Under the pieces are notes generated by a model that saw nothing but the letters and a program-made list of their open reading frames with translations, did no database searches and was not told where the DNA came from. DNA of 64,000 nt, from the NCBI RefSeq assembly GCF_006539345.1, contig NZ_BJMV01000010.1:62001-126000 (forward strand). The letters run 5' to 3'. Below, in pieces: positions 55,682 through 64,000 of this stretch. Source of the DNA: Acetobacter peroxydans. Its GTDB lineage: Bacteria; Pseudomonadota; Alphaproteobacteria; Acetobacterales; Acetobacteraceae. Every line of letters starts with the position of its first letter. Position 1 is the first letter of the stretch. A program made the translations under genes and the position numbers.

Positions 55682-57334
55682 CTACCGGCGGCGGGTATGG
55701 GGCGAAGCCAGCCTGCGCTCTGCCAGTCTGGCCAGCCGCACAAACGGCAGCCCCAGCAGCAGATAGGCCAACCCGACCATCAGCCCTGTTCCGAAATAAT
55801 CGAAATAGGTGGAAGACAGGCGGATATAGGTCTGGGTCAGTTCGGTCAGCGTGATGACGCTGACGAGCGACGAGTCCTTGAGCAGGGAAATGAAGTCGTT
55901 GGTCATGACCGGCATGACCAGCCTGAACGCCTGCGGCATCACCACGTAACGCAGGGCCTGCGCGTGCGTCATGTTCAGAGCCAGTGCGGCCTCCGTCTGC
56001 CCGAACGCCACGGATTGCAGACCGGCGCGGTAGTTCTCGGCCTCATAGGCGGCATAGTTCATGCCCAGACTGATCACCCCCGCCACGAACGGCGTCAGGC
56101 TTATGCCGCATTGCGGCAAACCGTAGAAAATAAGCAGCACCTGAATAAGCAGCGGTGTGCCCCGTACGATCTCGACGTAACAGGTTGCAGTCCATGCCAG
56201 CGGCGCCGGGCCGTACAGGCGCACCAGTGCCAGCACCAGCCCCAGAGCAACCGCCAGCACCATGGCGCTGAGAGAGACCAGAAGCGTCAGCCACGCCGCG
56301 CGGATAAGCTGTGGAATAAAGCCCACATACCGCTCAAGCCGCACACGCCAGCCGCTCTTGCCCTGAATTTCGGCCACATAGGCATTGAATGCGGTGGGCG
56401 GAATATCCAGCACGCTTTCGTCGCCCGTCAGGTGAACCATTTCGGGGGTCCACAGATCCCACCGCGCCAGCACGCGGTGGAGCGTGCCATCCGCGCGCAT
56501 GGCCGCCAGCGCCGCATTCACGCGGGCGCGCAAAGCCTCGTTCTTGCCCTTGGGGAAGGCAATGCCGTATTCCACCCGCCCGATCGGTTCGCCCACAACG
56601 TGCAGGGCCGGATTCGTGTCGCCATAATATTTGGCAATGGGGCCATCGAGCAGCACCGCATCGGTGCGACCGTTCACGAGGTCCATGAACGCGTCGCTTT
56701 CCTCTTCATAGGTGCGCAGTTCCACATTGGGATTGCGCCCCAGAATCTGGGCGGCCTGTGTGTCCTTGAGTGTGCCCACCGCATGGCCGGAAAGCGAGGC
56801 CAGCGTAGTCAGTTGCGGCCCCTTGCGGCGCACGGTCAGCCGTTCGGACGTGACGTAGTAAGGGTCGCTGAAATCTATCGAATCGGCATGTTCGGCGGTC
56901 ATCTCGATGCCGCAGATGACCATTTCATACAGGCCGCGCTGCAGGCCGGGGATCAGCCCGTCCCAGTCGTTCTGCACGAACTGGAACGGCACACCCATAT
57001 GCCGCTGCATTTCCTGCATCAGATCATATTCGAAGCCGGTCAGCCGTTCGGGGTCGGCGGGGTCGTGAAACGTATAGGGCACGTCAGCCGAGGAATCGGC
57101 AGCCCAGCGCACAGTTTGCGAGGCGGCGGGCTTGTCTTCCGCCGCCATGGCACGCCCGCCGGGCAGAACGCCCGCCGTGACAAGCCAGACCATGAGCACC
57201 AGCCCCAGTGCGACCGCACGCAAGGCGGCCTTCCATGGGGTGGCGCACACCGCTGCGGGACAGGCGCGATGGGGGTCGAGGCTTACCCCGCGTGCGCCAT
57301 CATGCTCACAAACAGGCATAGGAAGGCGCCTCAT
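55682..57334 (-). CDS. Polar amino-acid ABC transporter, fused binding protein and permease
   Basis: 550 residues. A signal/anchor segment (about residues 32-65) is followed by a SBP_bac_3 binding domain (about 72-300) with PERLTGFEYDLMQEMQRHMGVPFQFVQNDWDGLIPGLQRG. A short linker leads to a His/Glu/Gln-type permease (about 335-545) with five helices and EAALALNMTHAQALRYVVMPQAFRLVMP, the EAA loop. Such fusions keep the binding protein tied to the membrane. Its ATG overlaps the ATPase stop (ATGA). The amino acid is not determined. Confidence 0.92.
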   Translation of the reverse strand: MRRLPMPVCEHDGARGVSLDPHRACPAAVCATPWKAALRAVALGLVLMVWLVTAGVLPGGRAMAAEDKPAASQTVRWAADSSADVPYTFHDPADPERLTGFEYDLMQEMQRHMGVPFQFVQNDWDGLIPGLQRGLYEMVICGIEMTAEHADSIDFSDPYYVTSERLTVRRKGPQLTTLASLSGHAVGTLKDTQAAQILGRNPNVELRTYEEESDAFMDLVNGRTDAVLLDGPIAKYYGDTNPALHVVGEPIGRVEYGIAFPKGKNEALRARVNAALAAMRADGTLHRVLARWDLWTPEMVHLTGDESVLDIPPTAFNAYVAEIQGKSGWRVRLERYVGFIPQLIRAAWLTLLVSLSAMVLAVALGLVLALVRLYGPAPLAWTATCYVEIVRGTPLLIQVLLIFYGLPQCGISLTPFVAGVISLGMNYAAYEAENYRAGLQSVAFGQTEAALALNMTHAQALRYVVMPQAFRLVMPVMTNDFISLLKDSSLVSVITLTELTQTYIRLSSTYFDYFGTGLMVGLAYLLLGLPFVRLARLAERRLASPHTRRR

Positions 57335-58101
57335 AATACGGTTCTAAGGAAACGGCGGGTCCGTTCATCCTGCGGATTGACGAACAGCGCCTCCGGCGGC
57401 GCGGCCTCAACCACCTGGCCTGCATCCATGTAAATGACCATATCGGACGCAAGCCGGGCAAAACGCATGTCATGGGTCACGACAATCTGGGTCATGCCCT
57501 CATCGTCCAGTGTCCGCATGACACCCAGCACTTCCTCCGCCACGATAGGGTCGAGGGCTGAAGTGGGTTCGTCGTACAGCATGATTTCGGGGCGCATGGC
57601 CAGCGCGCGGGCAATGGCGGCGCGCTGCTGCTGCCCGCCGGAGAGCGAAACCGGATACCGGTCCGCCACCTGCCGCAGGCCCACTTTTTCCAGCAGGGCC
57701 ATGGCCTCGTCGCGCATGGTGGCATTCCGCTCGCCCTTGACCACGCGGGGGGCCAGCAGAACATTGTCCAGCACGGTCAGGTGTGGAAACAGGTTGAAGC
57801 TCTGGAACACCATGCCAACATGGGTTCGCAGTTTATGGGCGGCGTGTTCATCCGCCCTCCGCCACGGCCCGCCATCACGGGCGATGCTGACACCCAGCAC
57901 GCTCACCCGCCCCCGGTCAGGCCGTTCAAGAAAATTCAGACAGCGCAGGAACGTGGACTTGCCACACCCCGAAGGGCCGATGATGGACACCAGCTCGCCT
58001 TCGCGCACCTCGATAGAGACCCCGGCCAGGATTTCATCCTCGCCAAAACTTTTATGAATCTGCTCTGCATGCAGAACAACGGGTGCTTGAACGCAAACCA
58101 C
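57331..58101 (-). CDS. Polar amino-acid ABC transporter ATPase
   Basis: 256 residues, GlnQ/HisP type. Walker A is GPSGCGKSTFLRCLN near residue 43, the Q loop is MVFQSFNLFPHLTVLDN, the signature LSGGQQQRAAIARALAM, Walker B IMLYDEPTSALDP, and the H loop VVTHDM. The only canonical start before the first beta strand is GTG 58101, which lies inside the left arm of the acnA terminator hairpin and has no clear Shine-Dalgarno. The true start may be a rarer codon slightly downstream. It is coupled to the permease gene by ATGA. Confidence 0.9.
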   Translation of the reverse strand: MVCVQAPVVLHAEQIHKSFGEDEILAGVSIEVREGELVSIIGPSGCGKSTFLRCLNFLERPDRGRVSVLGVSIARDGGPWRRADEHAAHKLRTHVGMVFQSFNLFPHLTVLDNVLLAPRVVKGERNATMRDEAMALLEKVGLRQVADRYPVSLSGGQQQRAAIARALAMRPEIMLYDEPTSALDPIVAEEVLGVMRTLDDEGMTQIVVTHDMRFARLASDMVIYMDAGQVVEAAPPEALFVNPQDERTRRFLRTVL

Positions 58102-58128
58102 CGGCCCGGTGGGAACCGGGCCGGTGGT
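58097..58128 (-). terminator. Hairpin after acnA
   Basis: ACCACCGGCCCGGT and ACCGGGCCGGTGGT form a perfect 14-bp stem with a 4-nt loop, 29 nt past the acnA stop. Only a short T-rich tail (TTTGCGTT) follows on the minus strand. It overlaps the proposed GTG start of the ABC ATPase. Confidence 0.65.
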
Positions 58129-58156
58129 CTGAATGTCACCCTGTGCAGAAGATCTG

Positions 58157-60850
58157 TCAGGCAGCTTTTGTCATCCCGCGCAAGACGTACTGAAGGATGC
58201 CACCATGCCTGTAATATTCGACCTCGTCCAGAGTATCGACACGGCACAGGAGCGGTACTTCCTGCGTGGAACCATCCGCACGGGTAATGACCATGGTCAC
58301 GTCCATACGGGGGGAGAGCTTGTCAACGCCCTTGATGCTGATGGTTTCATCACCCTTCAGCCCCAGGGTCTTGCGGTCTGTGCCGGGCTTGAAGACCAGC
58401 GGCAGAACGCCCATGCCCACCAGGTTGGAGCGGTGAATACGCTCGAAGCTTTCCGCCACGACCGCCTTCACGCCCAGCAGCAGGGTGCCCTTGGCAGCCC
58501 AGTCACGCGAGGAACCCATGCCGTATTCCTTGCCGCCGAACACGACCAGGGGCACGCCCTCGTTCTTGTATGCCATCGCGACATCATAGATGGCGCCTTC
58601 CTTCCCGTCGGGGAAGTGCTTGGAATACCCACCTTCGGTGCCCGGCAGCATCTCGTTCTTGATACGGATGTTGGCGAACGTGCCACGCACCATCACGCGG
58701 TCATTACCACGGCGCGAACCGTAGGAGTTGAAGTCCTTCGGATCGACCCCATGCTCCATCAGATAACGGCCAGCCGGGGAGTCCTTCTTGATGGAACCGG
58801 CGGGAGAAATGTGATCGGTGGTGATGTTGTCACCCAGCAGGGCGAGGATACGCGCACCTTCGATATTGCCGGGGGCAACCGGCTCCACCGCCATGTCCTT
58901 AAAGTACGGCGGGTCCTGCACGTAGGTGGACTTGGTATCCCAGCTATAGGTTTCAGACCCGGTCGCAACCTTGAGGCCCTGCCATTCCTTGGTGCCCTTG
59001 GACACGTTGGAATACCGCTTGATGAACTCTTCACGCGTGATGGCGGAAGCGATCAGATCAGCGATCTCCTTGTTGGAGGGCCAGATATCCTTCAGGTAAA
59101 CCGGCTTGCCGTCCTTGGACGTGCCCAGCGGCTCCGTGGTGATATCCTTGCGCATGGTGCCGAGCAGCGAGTACGCCACCACCAGCGGCGGGCTGGCCAG
59201 ATAGTTGGCGCGGACGTTGGGGGAGATACGCCCTTCAAAGTTACGGTTGCCCGACAGCACCGACACGGCCACGAGATTGTTGTTCTCGATCGCATCGACA
59301 ATGTGGCCCGGCAGCGGACCGGAGTTACCGATGCAGGTGGTGCAGCCATAACCGACGGTGTTGAAGCCCATGGCGTCCAGATCAGCCGTGAGGCCCGAAC
59401 GGTTCAGGTAATCCGTCACCACCAGCGAGCCGGGAGCGAGCGAGGTCTTGACCCAGGGCTTGGGCGTCAGGCCCAGAGCACGCGCCTTGCGCGCCACCAG
59501 ACCAGCGGCAATCAGCACGGCCGGGTTGGACGTGTTGGTGCAGGAGGTAATGGCGGCGATCACGATATCGCCCTGGCCCAGATCGTAGTTGGTGCCCGCA
59601 ACCGGCACCTTCTTGTCTGCTTCACCAGCGGGCACGCCGAGAGAAGAGGTCAGTTCCTTTTCGAACTCGACCTTGGCGCTGCGCAGTTCCACGCGGTCCT
59701 GCGGACGCTTGGGGCCGGCGAGAGACGGCACGACGCTGCCCAGATCCAGTTCCAGAATATCCGTGAACACGGGCTCGGGGGTTTCGTTCGTGCGGAACAT
59801 GTCCTGCGCACGCAGGTATTCTTCCACCAGCTTGATGCGGTGTTCGTCACGGCCGGTCTGGCGCAAGAAGTCCAGCGTCAGGGTATCGACCGGGAAGAAG
59901 CCACAGGTCGCGCCGTATTCGGGCGCCATGTTGGCGATGGTCGCACGGTCGGCAACGGGCAGATGGTCAAGAGCGGGGCCGAAGAACTCGACAAACTTGC
60001 CCACCACGCCCTTCTTGCGCAGCATCTGGGTAACGGTCAGCACCAGATCGGTCGCCGTTGCGCCTTCAGGCAGCTTGCCGGTCAGGCGGAAACCGATGAC
60101 ATCGGGGATCAGCATCGCAATCGGCTGGCCCAGCATGGCCGCTTCCGCTTCGATACCGCCCACGCCCCAGCCCAGAACGCCCGCACCGTTGATCATGGTG
60201 GTGTGGCTGTCCGTGCCGTACAGGGAGTCGGGGTAGACATAGTCTTTGCCGCCGACATTGGCAGTCCAGGCCACCTGCGCGATGTATTCGAGGTTCACCT
60301 GATGGCAGATGCCGGTATCAGGCGGCACGACGGAGAAGTTCTCGAACGCTTCCTGGCCCCAGCGCAGGAACGCATAGCGCTCGGCATTACGTTCGAATTC
60401 GAGGGTGATGTTTTCCTGCAGCGCGTCCTTGGTACCCGCGAAATCCACCATCACTGAATGGTCGATCACCAGATCAACCGGCACCAGCGGGTTCACTTTC
60501 TGCGGGTCACCCTTGAGGTTCACGATCCCGTCGCGCATGGCCGCCAGATCGACAACACCCGGAACACCCGTAAAGTCCTGCATGAGAATACGGGAGGGCT
60601 TGAAAGGCACTTCCTTGGAGCTGCTCCCCTTGGGCAGCCAGCCGGCAATGGCCTTGGCATCGTCCACGCTGTAGGAACGGCCATCCTCGAAACGCAGGAT
60701 GTTCTCCAGCAGAACCTTCAGCGAAACCGGCAGACGGCTTACGTCGCCGATGGTCTTTGCCGCTTCAGGAATGGAGAAGTAATGATAGGTCTTGCCGTCC
60801 ACCGTAAGGGTGCGGCCAGTTTTAAGTGTATCGTGCCCAACCGATTTCAT
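58157..60850 (-). CDS. acnA: Aconitate hydratase A
   Basis: 897 residues, full length for the AcnA/IRP1 type. Cluster-binding Cys residues lie in [10 protein letters not shown] (near residue 440) and [12 protein letters not shown]. Substrate-binding parts include [19 protein letters not shown], and [21 protein letters not shown] and [14 protein letters not shown] occur in the swivel domain. It isomerises citrate and isocitrate. GGAGAG precedes the ATG. It is transcribed alone, with a structured upstream region and a hairpin downstream. Confidence 0.97.
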   Translation of the reverse strand: MKSVGHDTLKTGRTLTVDGKTYHYFSIPEAAKTIGDVSRLPVSLKVLLENILRFEDGRSYSVDDAKAIAGWLPKGSSSKEVPFKPSRILMQDFTGVPGVVDLAAMRDGIVNLKGDPQKVNPLVPVDLVIDHSVMVDFAGTKDALQENITLEFERNAERYAFLRWGQEAFENFSVVPPDTGICHQVNLEYIAQVAWTANVGGKDYVYPDSLYGTDSHTTMINGAGVLGWGVGGIEAEAAMLGQPIAMLIPDVIGFRLTGKLPEGATATDLVLTVTQMLRKKGVVGKFVEFFGPALDHLPVADRATIANMAPEYGATCGFFPVDTLTLDFLRQTGRDEHRIKLVEEYLRAQDMFRTNETPEPVFTDILELDLGSVVPSLAGPKRPQDRVELRSAKVEFEKELTSSLGVPAGEADKKVPVAGTNYDLGQGDIVIAAITSCTNTSNPAVLIAAGLVARKARALGLTPKPWVKTSLAPGSLVVTDYLNRSGLTADLDAMGFNTVGYGCTTCIGNSGPLPGHIVDAIENNNLVAVSVLSGNRNFEGRISPNVRANYLASPPLVVAYSLLGTMRKDITTEPLGTSKDGKPVYLKDIWPSNKEIADLIASAITREEFIKRYSNVSKGTKEWQGLKVATGSETYSWDTKSTYVQDPPYFKDMAVEPVAPGNIEGARILALLGDNITTDHISPAGSIKKDSPAGRYLMEHGVDPKDFNSYGSRRGNDRVMVRGTFANIRIKNEMLPGTEGGYSKHFPDGKEGAIYDVAMAYKNEGVPLVVFGGKEYGMGSSRDWAAKGTLLLGVKAVVAESFERIHRSNLVGMGVLPLVFKPGTDRKTLGLKGDETISIKGVDKLSPRMDVTMVITRADGSTQEVPLLCRVDTLDEVEYYRHGGILQYVLRGMTKAA

Positions 60851-60896
60851 AGTCGTTTCTCTCCCCGATCACAGCCGATGGCTGGTGATGCGTTCA

Positions 60897-60928
60897 GGAC
60901 ACCGCCGCATGGTGCGCCATGCGTGTCC
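60897..60928. other. Inverted repeat upstream of acnA
   Basis: Outer arms GGACAC (60897-60902) and GTGTCC (60923-60928) enclose inner arms GCATGG (60907-60912) and CCATGC (60917-60922) around TGCG. It is about 47 nt before the acnA ATG. It may be a 5' leader structure or an operator. Confidence 0.35.
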
Positions 60929-61062
60929 GGTCCGGTCAAACCCGGCGCCGCCGGACAATCGGCTTGCTATCCCGTCGGGGCTAGAACATACCGGCACTTG
61001 TAAAAGGCACAAGCGGGTAAGCAACCACGAGAGCGAGAGCTTTCACGCTTTCCCCGCCCCGC

Positions 61063-61872
61063 ATGGTAACAATAAGGAGAAGTCCTATCTCCGCCGCTCC
61101 GTCTTTCCCGCCGCTGCAAGCCGCCTCCGCGGCCTGTGCTCCTGTGCTTGTCGCGCAGAATCTTGTGGTATTCCGCGGCGACAGGCTGGTGCTCGATACG
61201 CTCAGCCTGAGCCTGAGTACGGGGGAGGCCGTGCTGCTGACAGGGCCGAACGGAGCGGGAAAATCCACCCTGCTGCGTGTGCTGGCCGGGCTGCGCCAGC
61301 CGGATTCGGGCGTTCTGCTGTGGCATGGTCAACACACCCGGCACGACCGCGCCGCCCATGCCGGGCGGGTTGCCTATCTAGGCCATCAGGAAGCGCTCAA
61401 GCCCGGCCTGAGCGTGCGCGAAAACCTGAGCCTTTTCGCTGCGGCGGGCCAGCTTGCCGCCCGGCAGCGCGCGCAGGACGGCAGCCCCGATTCTTACGAA
61501 AGCCCGTATGATCTGCCCGCGGCACTGGCCGCCATGGACCTTGTGCCTCTGGCAGACCTGCCAGCCCGCCTGCTGTCCGCCGGGCAGAAACGCCGCACCG
61601 CTCTCGCCCGAGTCCTGCTGGCGCAGGCGCCGCTCTGGCTGCTGGATGAACCCAGCCTGGGGCTGGACACCGCCGCCATTGCCCTGCTGGGAACCGCCAT
61701 GGCGGCACACCGGGCGCGAGGCGGGCTGATCGTCGCCACCACACATGTGCCCCTGCCGCTGGAGTCCCCTGCCACGCTGGCCCTGCCGGGCGCCATGGAC
61801 CCTATTTCGGACACCCTGCTGCCCGACACGCAATGGCACCAGGCCAGCGAAGACGAGGACTACCACCCATGA
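61063..61872 (+). CDS. ccmA: Haem exporter ATPase CcmA, start uncertain
   Basis: About 269 residues from ATG 61063. The ABC protein is of the CcmA type: NLVVFRGDRLVLDTLSLSLSTGEA, Walker A GPNGAGKSTLL, GHQEALKPGLSVRENL and LSAGQKRRTALARVLLAQAPLWLLDEPSLGLD (LSAGQ is the usual CcmA signature). A strong AAGGAG lies at 61074-61079, inside this frame, and points to codon ATC 61087, so initiation at a rare codon is possible. With CcmB it serves cytochrome c maturation. The ccmC-I genes are not in the window. Confidence 0.87.
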   Translation: MVTIRRSPISAAPSFPPLQAASAACAPVLVAQNLVVFRGDRLVLDTLSLSLSTGEAVLLTGPNGAGKSTLLRVLAGLRQPDSGVLLWHGQHTRHDRAAHAGRVAYLGHQEALKPGLSVRENLSLFAAAGQLAARQRAQDGSPDSYESPYDLPAALAAMDLVPLADLPARLLSAGQKRRTALARVLLAQAPLWLLDEPSLGLDTAAIALLGTAMAAHRARGGLIVATTHVPLPLESPATLALPGAMDPISDTLLPDTQWHQASEDEDYHP

Positions 61873-62537
61873 CATCGCTGTTCTGGCACATTGTCCTGCG
61901 CGACCTGCGGCTGGCCCTGCGGCATGGTGCGGACACGCTGGGCGCGGTGCTGTTCTTTATCGTCACGGCCACGCTGTTCCCGCTGTCACTCGGGCCTTCG
62001 CCCGAACTGCTGCGCCGCATGGCGCCCGGCATTATCTGGGTGTGCGCCCTGCTGGCCTCGCTGCTGCCGCTTGACCGGCTGTTCGGCGCGGAGCTGGAAG
62101 ATGGCTCACTAGATCAGCTCATGCTGCTGGGGCTGCCGCCCTCGCTTGTGGCGCTGGCCAAAATGACCGCGCACTGGCTGACAACCGGCCTGCCGCTCCT
62201 GCTGGCCGCCGGGCCTCTGGCCATCATGCTGGGCCTGCCTGGCACGGCGCTGCCGGTTCTGCTGGGAGGGCTGCTGCTGGGCTCGCTCGTGCTGTCGCTT
62301 ATCGGGGGCATGGGAGCCTCTATCGTGCTCGGCGCGCGCCGGGGTGGGGTTCTGCTGCCCCTGCTGACCCTGCCGCTGATTACTCCGGCCCTGATCTTTG
62401 GTGCCGCCGCCATCGACGCAGCGGCAACCGGCCTGCCGTGGAAGCCCGATCTGGAGCTGCTGGGCGCATTCGTGGCGGCGGCCCTGCCTCTTTGCCCGCT
62501 GGCGGCAGGCGCGGGATTACGCGCGGCCACTGAATAA
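61869..62537 (+). CDS. ccmB: Haem exporter permease CcmB
   Basis: 222 residues from ATG 61869, overlapping the ccmA stop by 4 nt. Six hydrophobic helices are present. FWHIVLRDLRLALRHGADTLGAVLFFIV at the start and the FGAELEDGSLDQLMLLGLPPSLVALAKMTAHWL stretch are CcmB hallmarks. It pairs with CcmA at the inner membrane in c-type cytochrome assembly, important for respiratory dehydrogenases. A terminator follows. Confidence 0.92.
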   Translation: MTSLFWHIVLRDLRLALRHGADTLGAVLFFIVTATLFPLSLGPSPELLRRMAPGIIWVCALLASLLPLDRLFGAELEDGSLDQLMLLGLPPSLVALAKMTAHWLTTGLPLLLAAGPLAIMLGLPGTALPVLLGGLLLGSLVLSLIGGMGASIVLGARRGGVLLPLLTLPLITPALIFGAAAIDAAATGLPWKPDLELLGAFVAAALPLCPLAAGAGLRAATE

Positions 62538-62575
62538 CGCGGCGGCCCGCACCTGCCGCGCACAGCCGCGCGGAA

Positions 62576-62610
62576 TAAAAAAGCGCGCCGTTCAGAGAAA
62601 CGGCGCGCTT
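62576..62610. terminator. Bidirectional terminator between ccmB and the decarboxylase gene
   Basis: AAGCGCGCCGTT and AACGGCGCGCTT form a 12-bp stem with a 6-nt loop. A-rich sequence precedes it, giving a T run on the minus strand. A short TT tail follows on the plus strand. Confidence 0.85.
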
Positions 62611-62653
62611 TGGTTACAAGCCCGTTGCCGCTGCCGGCGGCAAGGCAGCCAGC

Positions 62654-63784
62654 TCAGATGTAATGCTCAGCCAGCGGCGCAAAGCCATTGAACCGGGTCG
62701 AGCAGTAGGTGGAGACATAAGCGCCCGTGCCCAGCAGATCGATCACCTCGCCCGATTCGAGATCGAGCGGCAGATCGTAGCGGGTCTTTTCATACAAAAT
62801 ATCGGCGCCATCGCAGGTTGGCCCGGCCAGCGCCACGGGACCGGACGGCGCGCCGTCACGCCCGGTGCGGATGGCGTAGCGGATGGATTCGTTCTCCGTT
62901 TCCGCCAGACCGCCAAACCGGCCGATATCCAGATACACCCAGCGCAGCCCGTCCGTGCGGCCCCGCGCGCTGACAAGCACCACCTCAGTATGCACCACCC
63001 CGGCCTCGCCCACGATGAAGCGGCCCGGCTCAACCAGCATGTCCGGCATGGCATTGCCGAAATGCTCGGTCATGGCGCCGAAAATAGCCTCCGCGAAATG
63101 GTCGATCTCGGGCACGTCCTCACGGTAGCGGATGGGGAAACCGCCGCCCAGATTGATCATGCGCAGGTCAAGCCCGGCAGCACTCAGGTCGGTGAACAGG
63201 CTTGCCACGCGGGCAATCGCCACTTCATACGCCTCGGCCGAAAGCTGCTGGCTCCCCACATGGAAAGACAGGCCATACGGGTCCAGCCCCATGTCACGGG
63301 CGGCCAGCATCAGGTCCCGGGCGGATTCCACCGTGGTGCCGAACTTGCGCGACAGCGGCCATTCGGCTGCGTAATTATCCACCAGCAGGCGGCAATAGAC
63401 GCGGCTGCCTGGCGCATGACGGGCCAGCTTTTCCAGTTCCTCGCGGCAGTCGAAGACAAACATCCGCACACCGGCCTCGTAAGCAGCGCGGATGGCGGAA
63501 ACCTTCTTGACCGTGTTGCCAAAGGAAATGGCCGCCGGATCAGCCCCGGCCTGAAGGCACAGAGAGACCTCCTCCCACGAGGCGGCATCAAAGCAGGAGC
63601 CGAGCCCGACCAGACGATCGAGAATCGGCCGGGCAGGATTGGCCTTTACGGCATAGTAAATGCGGGCCTGCGGCAGAGCCTGCCCAAGGGCGCGGTAACG
63701 GGCTTCAACCTCGTCAACATCCACGACAAGGCAAGGGGTTGCCGGATTCTTTTCGGCAATGAAACGGGTAATTTTGGGATTCAT
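62654..63784 (-). CDS. Ornithine/lysine/diaminopimelate-type PLP decarboxylase
   Basis: 376 residues from ATG 63784, preceded by GGGGGAG at 8 nt. Fold-III decarboxylase: PLP lysine in YYAVKANP, the His of SFHVGSQ, the Gly-rich phosphate loop INLGGGFP, EPGRF, and the catalytic Cys in GPTCDGADIL near the end. The length and the CDGAD motif suit bacterial ornithine (or lysine/ornithine) decarboxylase better than LysA. It would produce putrescine or cadaverine. It is a single gene with a terminator. Confidence 0.88.
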   Translation of the reverse strand: MNPKITRFIAEKNPATPCLVVDVDEVEARYRALGQALPQARIYYAVKANPARPILDRLVGLGSCFDAASWEEVSLCLQAGADPAAISFGNTVKKVSAIRAAYEAGVRMFVFDCREELEKLARHAPGSRVYCRLLVDNYAAEWPLSRKFGTTVESARDLMLAARDMGLDPYGLSFHVGSQQLSAEAYEVAIARVASLFTDLSAAGLDLRMINLGGGFPIRYREDVPEIDHFAEAIFGAMTEHFGNAMPDMLVEPGRFIVGEAGVVHTEVVLVSARGRTDGLRWVYLDIGRFGGLAETENESIRYAIRTGRDGAPSGPVALAGPTCDGADILYEKTRYDLPLDLESGEVIDLLGTGAYVSTYCSTRFNGFAPLAEHYI

Positions 63785-63977
63785 AGCTCCCACTCCCCCA
63801 GATCAGGCTTCCCCTGCAGGCACAGCGGAGAAGGACGTTGCGAAACGGTCTAACGGACCAGCGACCAAAGGCAGACCGCCCAAAAAACGCGGACGATCCC
63901 GATTGCCAGAACGCTTGACGTCGTTGCGTAACCTCAGAGGGCCAGTGGCACGTGCGTTGCTGCGTAGGGGAGCGCAT

Positions 63978-64000
63978 ATGGGGCCAAACCGCCACAAGAG
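63978..64000 (+). CDS. Possible gene start at the right edge
   Basis: An ATG at 63978 has AGGGGAG 5 nt upstream and an open frame to the window end (MGPNRHK). Only seven codons are visible, so nothing can be said of function. The same frame is open further upstream with a very basic, Arg/Lys-rich sequence, which may be chance. Confidence 0.25.

Noticed and set aside
63714-63997. Minus-strand reading frames of 64 and 93 residues at the right edge
   Set aside because: They overlap the start and promoter of the decarboxylase gene, lack a Shine-Dalgarno, and have a composition (Arg, Trp, Ser, Cys) typical of shadow frames.

Overview
The window is dense, GC-rich chromosomal DNA with about 55 protein genes and one RNA gene. 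It contains no insertion sequence, phage, CRISPR array, rRNA or recognisable tRNA. The organism is an alphaproteobacterium, most likely an acetic acid bacterium (Acetobacteraceae). Supporting signs are a circularly permuted two-piece tmRNA gene, an alphaproteobacterial SspB next to it, the rimP-nusA-ylxR-infB-rbfA block, ThyX-type thymidylate synthase, a class I fumarase, aconitase A, and frequent GTG/TTG starts. Family level is an inference; I do not name a genus.

Layout. 1-8.0 kb: the 5' part of a mannose-1-phosphate guanylyltransferase gene, a LysR regulator, a divergent EmrB/EmrA/NodT-type efflux operon ending in a degenerate pirin, and a convergent methyltransferase. 8.1-9.5 kb: a cation/proton antiporter behind a structured leader. 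9.4-14.0 kb: a MocR regulator divergent from a class I amidotransferase, a PNPOx-like flavoprotein and an FAD amine oxidase. 14.1-21.4 kb: an ammonium transporter gene (amtB), then a nitrogen/amine cluster reading leftward: GNAT, XRE-cupin regulator, mgsA-mgsB-mgsC-like glutamate synthase parts and a gmaS/glnT-like ligase. 21.4-26.7 kb: envelope genes (exported protein, a 37-residue Cys-rich membrane peptide, FUSC protein, DegP-type protease, OpgC-like protein). 26.9-32.3 kb: Mrp ATPase, thyX, ssrA, sspB, fumarase, VOC protein. 32.4-41.1 kb: glucoamylase-like/GH144-like exoprotein, ABC-F ATPase, alr-dadA with a divergent Lrp regulator, chemoreceptor. 41.2-51.4 kb: cyclophilin, coaD, gyrA, and the rbfA-infB-ylxR-nusA-rimP operon. 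51.6-54.5 kb: a three-gene operon around a membrane-anchored single-ring Clp/Hsp100-like AAA+ ATPase with two predicted exported or membrane partners. 54.5-64.0 kb: LysR, an amino-acid ABC transporter with fused binding protein and permease, acnA, ccmAB, and an ornithine-type decarboxylase.

How the genes may work together. The mgsABC/gmaS-like set matches two enzymes of the N-methylglutamate route for methylamine nitrogen. The dehydrogenase (mgdABCD) is absent, while an FAD amine oxidase and an Amt with an altered substrate-recruitment residue lie next door. A short inverted repeat (TTTCC, spacer, GGAAA, with a shared ACAGGAAAT) occurs in front of both the mgs operon and amtB and may be the site of the XRE-cupin regulator. 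ssrA and sspB are neighbours and act in the same ribosome-rescue and ClpXP pathway. The least explained unit is the AAA+ operon at 51.6-54.5 kb.
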